Origin: Zopfochytrium polystomum
Lineage: Eukaryota > Chytridiomycota > Chytridiomycetes > Chytridiales > Chytridiaceae
Length of the DNA stretch: 14,703 nt
Direction: 5' to 3'
Assembly (NCBI GenBank): GCA_025765615.1
Contig: JAIVFJ010000181.1
Span: 117,501 to 132,203, forward strand
Below the pieces are notes generated by a model. It was not told the origin of the DNA and did not search any database. It worked only from the letters and a program-made list of their open reading frames with translations. Position 1 is the first letter of the stretch. Each line of letters begins with the position of its first letter. The position numbers and the translations under genes were made by a program. Below are positions 7,686 through 14,703 of the stretch, one piece after another.

Positions 7686-9962
7686 ATGATGGCAGTCAAA
7701 CAGCCTCACCTTCTCGTATTGTTTCTTTTCTTATTTGGGGCTGCCGCATCTGGCTCTTCCCCAGCTCCCCGTCCAAAACTACTCTCTGCACTCCTGACGG
7801 ACGTGGACGCGGAATCTTCCTCGTTCACAACTGTTGGTCATTCGTCCCTCTCGAGGCGCGTTCTTCCAGACGAATCTAATGTGCAGACAGGAAGCGGTTC
7901 CTCAACGCCAGCACCAGGTGGAGACGTTCAAGGAACAGGCGGGACCTCCACTACGAGCACCGGTGATGTCGAGGCGGGAACGAACTCTGCAAACAGCCAG
8001 GTTTGCATTGCCATCTTCACCCAGACTGCACTTTCTTAACACTCCACGCCCCCGCCCCCCCTTCTCCTTCCGGCACCTTCCCTCTTTCCCGTACCCCTAT
8101 ATCCTACTTCGACGCAGGGTTCCCGGTCCATGATGGTAAGATGGCGTCACTGAGTGAAATTCTACTCGCCGAATCTGACGCAGCTTTTTTGTTAACCAAC
8201 TGTAGCAAAGAATGGGGGTAGGTCCAGCTGATTCGCCTTCACCAGTGATCACCACTGAATGTGTCTTTGTCCACTTCAAACTTAGGATGCAGCTTACACC
8301 GGTCGTGAGTATGAGAGCCCCATAGATTCTCACGCCATTTCGTTTGAAAGTGGAAGTACAAAACACTTGTAACTTATTTTTCCAACTTGTTCTGTCCAGT
8401 TCGGCAACTCAGTGGTCGGTGGTATAAGTAACGCAGCCGAACGCCTTGTGACGAGCAGCGTGCAATCTTCCCTAAATGCGGCAGCGGAAGGCGTGGCGAG
8501 CGGAGGCATGCTGCCAGCAGGCTTGGGGTTTCTCGCCGGATGCGCTGGAGGAGCTTGCGGTGTTGGCCTCAGCGAAGGTGGTCGCGCGGCGGTGGCTGGA
8601 GGACGAGCGGCCTTAAGTAGGTCCCCCCCTCCTTTGGTTTGCTTTTGTCATGTACAATCTGATGGTTCCACTTTTGTTTTGCCAGACGCTCCACCGGGGA
8701 AACGTCTTCCAGCTTTCGTGAAGAGAGCTAAAGAGCATATCACGAAAGACCCAGTTTCCTTGGCGGGAAAAGTAGTGACGGCTGTCGCCGCTAGCGCATT
8801 GATGCAAGGTAAACGTTGCTCTTTCGGGAAAGCCTTGCCGAATTCCAATCGTGTGATCCAGCGGGGGGGCAAGTCATTGCAGATTATGGGCCATATACCA
8901 ATACCGCGACTACAGTCGTCAAGTCAGCTGTAAACTCAGCTTTGGATGGAAACGGAAGAGCTCACGGTACGTTTCCGATTCCCATAACATTCCCGTAGAT
9001 ATTCACTCATACACACCCCCTGCTCTTCCCCTTCCTTCCTTCCCAGCAATCATGAACGGGTTGGCCGAAGCCGGAAATGCATATATTCAGGGAATTCAAC
9101 GTGAGTGTTAAATGGAAACCTTCTTTCAGGACTCTGTGATTACACAGGTAACACTTCAACAACAGCTAAGGACGACCCACTCGCCAATTCTGCCGGGAAA
9201 GAACTCGCTGGCGGCAGCTTCACCGGAGCCGTCGATGGAGCCGTGCAAGTGTGCCAAATGTTCAGTGATCTCAGCGCCCCGAAAACGCGACGCAGCGTGG
9301 CCAGCGGCTCTCTGTACCGTCGCGATAAAGGGTGTAAAAGGCCTTCAGCGGCGCCCAGAGGCAAATCAAAGGGGCCGGTTCCAGCGGCGGACGCGGCGAA
9401 AATCTTTGGCAAGAAAAACGCCAAGTCGAACTCGGCGAAGAGCGGCGGAGACGTCGGCGGCTTGGCCCGGGGTGCCGGGATGGCACGGTCGGCGGGCGCC
9501 AAGGCGAAGAAGAACGGTCGAGCCGGCTCCAGCGCATCGAAAAGGTCCCCGAGCGCATCATCAGGAAAACGTGGCGGCCCCGGCCGAAGCACCAAAGCTG
9601 CGTCGGCGTCGAAGCCTGCAAGCTCCCGGAAGGTCAAGAAAGCAGGAACGAATCAACTCATGATCAAGGGCAAGGGCTCAAAGCGTTCCATTGCGACTCC
9701 GGGTCCCAAAGCAGCGTCGTCGTCGCGGGGAGCCGGAGGCAAGGCGGGTGCCAGTGGGAAGTCTGTCAAGGCCGCCTCTCCGAGGAAAGCGGCTGCCAAG
9801 GCACCACCCCCTGCCACTAAGAAGTCACCTTCGGCCTTAAATAAGTCGACTGCACCCCCGAAGCAAGTGAAAGCGGTAGGGAAGCTTTCGAAGACGACGC
9901 CCACGCAAACGTTGGGAAAAACAAAGCCGTCGGCCCCCGCCAAGGGGAAGAGTAGGTCGTAG
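7686..9962 (+). CDS. Secreted Ala/Gly-rich protein with histone H1-like tail
   Basis: Not a family I recognise. Proposed exons are 7686-8000, 8118-8135, 8206-8217, 8293-8304 (or 8286-8304), 8400-8616, 8686-8808, 8883-8966, 9047-9100 and 9130-9962 (or 9166-9962), about 555 codons. Phases agree from exon 5 onward (all phase 1); the three micro-exons at 8118-8304 are uncertain. The N-terminus is a clear signal peptide (two Met, then LLVLFLFLFGAAASG). A Ser/Thr/Gly-rich segment follows, then a helical Ala/Gly-rich middle (NAAERLVTSSVQSSLNAAAE, LPAGLGFLAGCAGGACGVGL). From about 9310 the last exon encodes over 200 residues dominated by Lys, Ala, Ser, Gly and Pro, with S-P-x-K-type motifs (ASPRKAAAKAPPP, TKKSPSALNK) like the DNA-binding tail of linker histones. 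A signal peptide plus an H1-like tail suggests an extracellular or vacuolar polycation, perhaps bound to polyanions; this is inference. Alternatives are a wall or mineral-associated protein. Coding nature is well supported, exact splicing less so. Confidence 0.68.
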
Positions 9963-11140
9963 AGTCACGGACGCGACACCCATCGCATCCGTCGACAGGA
10001 GAAAGCAGCTCAGGTGGTTGTTTCGCTCGGACGGCAAAACGCCACTTGCATTCTTTTCACTCTTTTTTTGTGTGCGTGTGTGTGTGTGTTTTGTAGAATA
10101 TCTCCAATGAGGGTGCGTGTTGCATTTGAGGTTGTGCAGTGGGGCACAGTGGTGGTGATCTTGACGTTTCGTTTGTTCTTCTTTTGCGGTGACCTGCTTA
10201 TTGTGTCTCTGCGTGTATGCGCTTTTTTTTTTTTTTTTTTTTTTTTTTTTTGTTGGTTTTGTGGCACCTGGACGGTGGCACAGAACAGGAGGAAGCTGAA
10301 TAATGTTGTTAGCCCTTCTCGATGACGGGCGACGGATCGCCCAGCCGCGTCGGAGGACTAGGTAGCTGAAGAAACAAGCGTAACAAGCTTGCTGTTGCTG
10401 ATTATAGCCTGATTTTACGAAACTTTTTTTTCCAGAAGAGGCTCCTCTGGGCACCGTCAGCTTCACCAAGAAAAGATATTCCGCTTTCCTGCCAGGAAAA
10501 GCAGCAACTCATTCGTGCCGCCCCCCCACGAGCCAGGCATAGCTTTTCAATCCACAACCAAATAACTCGACGCGTAGGGAATAGTAGGACAAGCACGCGA
10601 CCGGCGTGCCCAGTCAATACCCTCTTGCGAAAAAAAGTATCAGAGATGTCGACACACGCCCGGCGGCGGCGAGGCGCAACAGGCCCAAAAAAACCGCCCG
10701 TGGCGCGTCCGTATGTACCACCAGCGCGGGTGCAAGCCAGCGCCGCCGAATGTGGCTGGCAGCGTGAGGAAGGCAGGGAGGCGACTGCCAGCGAGTGTCA
10801 GGGGTGTTAGTATGGATGTGGGAGGGACCGGGATATATCAGATAGTTGTCTCACCCGTGGCCACTGCTTCTACGGTGCGGGGGTTGGCTCTTTCTCTCTC
10901 TCCCCGCTCTCTCTTCCCCTCTCTGTTTGTCCGTGTGGCGCATCATTCAATCTCGGCTCGCGCTTTTCTTGCGTGCAGATGTTACGAAACGCGAAAAAGT
11001 TGGAAAGGAAAAATTTTCTGGTGGCACAAAAGCGCCCCTGCAAAAAAGCAATCGTGGGCTGAAAATGGGTGGAGGCAGTGCCACTGCTTCGGCCGGTTAG
11101 TCGGAAAAGCACCAAGCACATGCAATATCATTTGGTGAGC
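9963..11140. other. Intergenic region between the two secreted-protein genes
   Basis: No confident gene. It holds a short GT repeat (about 10073-10088), a 29-base T tract (10223-10251), a CT-rich tract (about 10885-10925) and scattered weak frames. A possible terminal exon starts after TTGCGTGCAG at 10978, runs 10979-11100 in phase 1 and encodes about 39 Lys/Gly-rich residues (EKVGKEKFSGGTKAP...), ending in TAG at 11098-11100. No matching upstream exon was found, so it is not called. No AATAAA was found after the stop at 9962; an AATAAT lies near 10299. Confidence 0.5.
10223..10251. repeat. 29-base T homopolymer
   Basis: An uninterrupted run of T on the plus strand. On the minus strand it would be a poly(A) tract, but no retrocopy-like coding sequence lies beside it and no target-site duplication was recognised, so it is recorded only as a homopolymer. 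Confidence 0.9.
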
Positions 11141-11149
11141 GGCTGGTAG

Positions 11150-11155
11150 TATAAA
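11150..11155 (+). promoter_or_regulatory. TATA box TATAAA
   Basis: TATAAA (inside GTATAAAACGG) lies 91 bases before the ATG at 11241, giving an expected start of transcription near 11180 and a C-rich leader of about 60 bases. The geometry resembles that of the upstream secreted-protein gene. Confidence 0.6.
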
Positions 11156-11240
11156 ACGGGGGCGGCCGTCGGCAGGAAAGCCACCCCCAACCTCACACTC
11201 CCGAACCCCCAAGAACTCAAGCCCAGGACCACATTGAAAC

Positions 11241-12787
11241 ATGATGAAGCTTGCCCTTCTTTTCCTCCTCGCGGCTGCCTCTGCGGCCGTCGCAACGGCT
11301 GTGCCCCTGCACGCGGCGGACGAGCTTGCAGATGTGGACGGGGGCAATCGTGGCGTGGCCCTGGCCAGACGTGGTGAGTGCCTTGGGCTAGGCAGCAGGG
11401 ATGTGTTCCCAATGAACCCACCTTCCAGGCCTGCGTTCGCCTGAACACGCGCACAATCTGTCTTTCACATACACGCATGCCACCTGTCACTGCATAGTCG
11501 TTTCTACCCCCACCCTCCCACCCCTGCCAACGATTCCCTCCCTCCTTCCGTCCCATCTGCTGTAATTTCCAGTCAGCCACTGCCAATCAATGGTCTGACT
11601 GAACAAACGTCATCCCACTACCACCCAAAATCCCAAATAAGACGGCGACACCCCGACGCTCGTCCCCGCGGCTATCAAGGGGCTGGCAGGCCCTACGTAT
11701 TCGGGCAGGCGGCACAGAAGAAACGGGCAACAACAGGGAAAGGCGGCGCAGGCGGCGGGGAGCGAGAGTCGGCCCGAGCGGGATGCGGAGCGGTGAGTGT
11801 GGCCAACTGTTGCGTTCCTTCGTGGTAGAGGTTGGGCGATGGAGAGCGAAAACTAAGTCTTCCCTTTTTCGTTGTTCGCATCGCACACACATACACACGC
11901 ACACCTCACACATGCAGAGCTCGTTGACGCCGGGTACGCTGACGAGCTTGACGCCTTTGAAGACGACGCCGTGGACCCCCTGCCGGAGTCCGGCGGCACG
12001 GGCGAGACCGAGGCACCGCGCAAGCGGCACTATCGCCACCACCCGGGCAACAACCGACGCCGCAGGATGATTCGTCACCGGCACCGTGGCAGTGCCACGG
12101 CTCCGCGCATGAAGATGGCCGGTGAGAGTGGGCAACTGCTGCGTACCTGTGTGTGATGGGGGTGGAGAGGGGAGGGACTCTGGGGGTAGGGGCGAAATTA
12201 CGCTGTTCACTCTCAAATATGCATCGCACGCACCCACCCCTCAATTTTACAGAACTCGTCGATGCCGGGTACGCCGACGAGCTCGACCCCGAGACTTTCG
12301 GAAGCGACGCCTTTGACGACGACGCCGTCGACCCACTTCCGGCGCTCCGCAGCGCAGACGAGGCCGTGGGTCCCCCGCCGCAAGGGACACCATCGCCACC
12401 ACAGCCGCCCCGGCAACGACCGACTCCGTTCGTTGATGCGTCACCGGCCGATGATCAAAATGGCCCGCGAAAGAGGCGGGTGAGTATCGTGAATGTCGGG
12501 GAGGCCTCGGATGAGGGTGCATAGTTCAAACATGACCTTTGCCCGACCTCACCTGCCGTCCTAAGTCGCGCGTTCCGTTCACCAACCATGATTTCCATAA
12601 TTTTCCATTGATTTGGACAGCTTTTTGCCGACGACGAGGCCTTCTACGACGATCTTGTCGACGAGCTTCTCAATGGCGCGGAGTTTGAGGACGACGAGGG
12701 TCGCGGGGGACGAGGTTTGACGAGGATGGATTGGACGGTGAGGAGGTCGTTGATCTGGTCGTCGAGGATGCGTTTGACGGAGAGTAA
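11241..12787 (+). CDS. Secreted precursor with duplicated acidic/basic exon cassettes
   Basis: No known family recognised. Exons are 11241-11373, 11709-11792 (acceptor least certain), 11918-12121, 12253-12479 and 12621-12787. The first three joins are phase 1 and the last phase 0; donors are GTGAGT or GTGAGA. Exon 1 gives a classic signal peptide (MMKLALLFLLAAASAAVATA) and ends in ARR. Exons 3 and 4 both open with ELVDAGYADELD, continue acidic (DDAVDPLP), then turn strongly Arg/His-rich (HYRHHPGNN, RRRRMIRHRHRG in exon 3). Exon 2 resembles only the basic half (GNNRERRRRRR). Exon 5 is acidic (LFADDEAFYDDLVDELL). Alternating acidic spacers and basic, multi-arginine segments resemble precursors cut by Kex2/furin-type proteases to release cationic peptides; that role is inference. 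Oddities are a likely extra C at 12372-12376 and a missing G at 12705-12709, described under findings. With the second corrected, the frame ends at TAA 12785-12787, before an AATAAA; uncorrected, it runs into that signal. Confidence 0.7.
11709..12479 (+). repeat. Tandem exon-intron cassette duplication
   Basis: The cassette starting at 11918 and the one starting at 12253 (period 335 bases) match in exon and intron. Both exons begin A(G/A)CTCGT(T/C)GA(C/T)GCCGGGTACGC, split here by variable bases. The introns after exons 2 and 3 both begin GTGAG.GTGG(C/G)CAACTG(T/C)TGCGT and share a later GCATCGCACGCAC-like stretch. Exon 2 is a shorter, more diverged copy of the 3' half. Matching introns show segmental duplication rather than convergent exon similarity. 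Confidence 0.8.
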
Positions 12788-12861
12788 AACGTGGTGGCCA
12801 CGCTGTTTTCCTCCGTCCCCTGTCTCATTTCTCTCTTTGTCGCGTTTCTTTCTGAACACTG

Positions 12862-12867
12862 AATAAA
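12862..12867 (+). terminator. AATAAA poly(A) signal of the cassette gene
   Basis: AATAAA lies 74 bases after the proposed TAA at 12785-12787 and just before a CT microsatellite. It supports a 3' end near 12880 and argues against the uncorrected frame, whose stop would overlap this hexamer. Confidence 0.65.
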
Positions 12868-12880
12868 AAGTTTCGTGGCT

Positions 12881-12956
12881 GTCTCTCTCTCTCTCTCCCT
12901 CTCCTCTCTCTCTCTCTCTCTCTCTCTCCTCTCCCTCTCTCTCTCTGTTTCTCTCC
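12881..12956. repeat. CT microsatellite
   Basis: A nearly pure CT/CCTCT tract of about 75 bases separates the 3' end of the cassette gene from the hAT element. Its length makes it a likely polymorphic and assembly-sensitive site. Confidence 0.9.
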
Positions 12957-13000
12957 CCGTGTGGCGCAGATATTCAAGCAGCTCCTGCTCAGGGTTGTTA

Positions 13001-13114
13001 TTTGGACAGCCAAAGACAGTGCCTTTTTTTGTCCATTTTGGACAGTGTCCTTGCCTGGACAAAAAGGGGTCGGCTCTGTCTCTGGATCTGGTTCATTTTG
13101 GACTGTCCAAAATG
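13001..13114. repeat. Subterminal TTTTGGACA motifs, both orientations
   Basis: Inside the putative end, TTTGGACAG (13001-13009), TTTTGTCC (13027-13034, inverted), TTTTGGACAG (13036-13045), GGACAAAA (13057-13064) and a perfect palindrome at 13094-13114 (arms CATTTTGGAC around a single T) lie within 115 bases. Clustered short repeats in both orientations near the ends are known transposase-binding sites in hAT elements; here that role is inferred from position. Confidence 0.6.
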
Positions 13115-13181
13115 CCGCCTTTTTTGTTTTGACTGAAAATAAATTTTTTTCGCTTTGGTTTGCAATCAACTGTAATTCCGT

Positions 13182-14703
13182 TTATTTTCCTTCCCCTCTT
13201 CTTCCCCCCAGCTGGCTCCAGTAATCCCCAAACACTTCCATTGAATAACCCAACAACTCGTTCTTAACAAAGGTGTAAAGCTCAGCTCCCTCAAGCTGAG
13301 CCATATTTGTAACAACAAAGACAACCTTTTCAATCACGTCGTCCCGAAGGCGATTGCGGGCATCATTGTGGATGCGGGCAAACAAAAGAGAAAGTTCCGT
13401 TCTGACGCAGCGCTTGTGAAGTTGTGATGGAGAATGCCTTCAGTGCAATTCGGACGGAGTCTCGGGAATTCGGAACCTCGAGTGAGCCAAAACTCTGATG
13501 GCGACAGCTTCCTGTTTTCGATGTTTCCCCAATAGATTGGCTCGGTATTCTTGATACCATCACACCACAACGTGAATTTCCAATATTCTGCGCTGATTTC
13601 GCTTTTATCTGTGTCAGTGCTTCCTAAGGCCGCCAGCTTTTCAACCGGTCTCGCCTCTTTTGTCTGCAGAGAGGTGGAATCCATGGTGAACTGGGTCCAA
13701 GAGATAGGCAAAAGCATGCTCATCACGCCCGCATAAACGCGAAGCGAGCTTCAACTTTTTCCGCAGTTGCGTCTATCATATCAGCGGGGAAGCCTTCTAG
13801 GCACCGAAATTTGTCCTCAATTCTCCGGAATCCTGCATACACCTCCGAAGCAGGCAGACTGTTGCTTTGGAAGCGAACAAGCTGCTCGTCAATGGGCGTG
13901 AGAATGTCAATTGCCTTTCGTAAATGATCATCGAACTCTCGATTGCTCAGGATACTACATATGTACTGTCGATGTTCACGTTCCTTTAGCTGGCAGTCCA
14001 AGAAGTCAGGGAGATGCAGCGCTCGCATCAAAGTAGAGCGTCGTGGACTGACTTTACAGACTTCAGATATGAAGTCCATCGTGTAGGAGCTGGCTGGACG
14101 AGCCACTGCAAATTTGCCCACTTCATCTCTTGTCGAAGGTGGCCGCCAATAATTTGCTGATTGGAGAAGAAGACAACAAGAGTGTGGACGTGAGAGATGC
14201 AGTCCGATATATGAATAAGTGGCGAATTCTCGTCCTTGATAACGCAGATGTCCTTGGTGAGAAGATTCAGTCTGTGCGACACACAACCACCAGCAAATAT
14301 TCCTGGTCTTTTTTTTCTGAACGAAAGTCCATGCCTTCTTATTTGCGCTGGTATTGTCGGTTACAACACCACCAATGCTGCAAGTTGGTGCAACTTGATG
14401 GATGACTTCTCAATTTCGTCGGCAAGCTTCTCTGCCGGACGCGTCTCCCCCACTTGAGTTTTTTGAAGTCCAGAAAAACGTATGAGGGCCAGAGACTATC
14501 ATGTAGTCGGTGATCGGCTGCTTGTTGACGTTGGTGTAGGAGTCTGTAACAAGACAAGGTGGCTGCTGCAAGCGTCGGAGGGCTTTAGTCACGAGAGCTT
14601 TTGTGGAGTCAAAGATTTCGTCAAGGAGGCCGCCTGCAATGTACTGCCGAGATGGAAGAACGACCTTGGGATTCAACAATTGAATAGCCTGACGCAAATA
14701 GGG
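13182..14703 (-). pseudogene. hAT transposase, frameshifted pseudogene, 5' end outside window
   Basis: Read from the right edge on the minus strand, pieces in changing frames follow the domain order of DUF659-type hAT transposases. First is the DUF659 region (LVTDSYTNVNKQPITDYMIV), then GGVVTDNTSANKKAW with its catalytic-type Asp, then a CVSHRLNLLTKDI segment and APTRWTSYLKSV. After that come the helical insertion (LPDFLDCQLKEREHRQYIC), HAFAYLLDP, and the C-terminal dimerisation region (EFPRLR, TSAASERNF, then NDARNRLRDDVIEKVVFV) ending at TAA 13182-13184. Frame changes lie near 14447-14451 (a run of five G on this strand), 14385, 14309-14316 (a run of eight A), 14030, 13730, 13680 and 13390. 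None of the breaks has convincing intron borders, so decay is the simplest reading. The family is clear from several motifs in order. The BED finger and start are not in the window. Confidence 0.85.

Larger units (their letters stand above)
12990..14703 (-). mobile_element. hAT-family DNA transposon, one end, cut by window edge
   Basis: The element end is placed at 12990, where CAGGGTTGTTATTTGGACAG begins. CAGGG-type starts are usual for hAT inverted repeats, and the eight bases before it (CTCCTGCT, 12982-12989) are the expected size of a hAT target duplication. The transposase reads leftward on the minus strand and its 3' end stops at 13182, so this is the 3' end of the element. The other terminus lies beyond the right edge, so neither the inverted repeat nor the duplication can be confirmed here. 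The insertion sits about 120 bases after the poly(A) signal of the cassette gene. Confidence 0.7.

Noticed and set aside
8412..8933. Continuous 173-codon frame in the secreted-protein gene
   Set aside because: It reads through introns at 8617-8685 and 8809-8882; removing them gives a better frame in phase with the following exons.
9140..9637. 165-codon minus-strand frame
   Set aside because: Antisense shadow of the Lys/Ala/Ser-rich last exon.
9310..9962. A genuine nuclear linker histone gene
   Set aside because: No winged-helix globular domain is visible and the reading frame connects upstream to secreted-protein exons; only the tail composition is H1-like.
7686..9962. Silaffin-type biomineralisation protein
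   Set aside because: A signal peptide and Lys/Ser richness fit loosely, but regular Lys-Ser repeat units are not seen, so the family name is not supported.
11709..11792. Longer exon 2 starting at about 11643 (another reading frame)
   Set aside because: It looks coding-like but ends in phase 2, which would put exon 3 out of the conserved ELVDAGYADELD frame.
13182..14703. Intact multi-intron hAT gene
   Set aside because: The frame changes lack paired GT-AG borders at the break points and several fall within motifs or homopolymers.

Overview
The window looks like nuclear DNA of a eukaryote with short introns, probably a microbial eukaryote, alga or early-branching fungus; the lineage cannot be fixed from the sequence. 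The reasons are genes that only become coherent after removing GT-AG introns of about 50-350 bases with GTGAGT/GTAAG-type donors, TATA-like boxes, AATAAA signals, two eukaryotic transposon families, long homopolymers and microsatellites, and no operons or Shine-Dalgarno spacing.

Layout. 1-1640: low-complexity sequence with no convincing gene. 1672-4727 (minus): an intact three-exon tyrosine-recombinase gene (982 aa) with the full R-K-H-R-H-Y catalytic set, of the kind carried by Crypton-like elements. 4793-5100 (plus): a possible small two-exon gene, low confidence. 5180-6667 (minus): an intronless 495-aa protein made almost wholly of about 13 ankyrin repeats. 6668-7685: a divergent intergenic region with a GACA microsatellite and a degenerate repeat of about 260 bases in up to three copies. 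7686-9962 (plus): a multi-exon gene for a secreted, Ala/Gly-rich protein ending in a long Lys/Ala/Ser/Pro tail like the tail of histone H1. 9963-11140: intergenic, with a 29-base T tract. 11241-12787 (plus): a second multi-exon gene for a secreted protein, built from a tandemly duplicated exon-intron cassette whose exons encode an acidic stretch followed by an Arg/His-rich basic stretch. Two homopolymer runs in this gene look like frameshift sites. 12990 to the right edge: one end of a hAT transposon with a candidate terminal motif, repeated subterminal motifs and a decayed minus-strand transposase with at least seven frame changes.

The genes do not form an obvious pathway. The main points are the two neighbouring same-strand genes for secreted polycationic proteins, one with an H1-like tail and one with alternating acidic and basic exon cassettes, set between two unrelated transposon-derived loci, one intact and one broken. 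No function can be assigned to either secreted protein from sequence alone. Splice boundaries are my reading of consensus sites and phase; transcript data would settle them.
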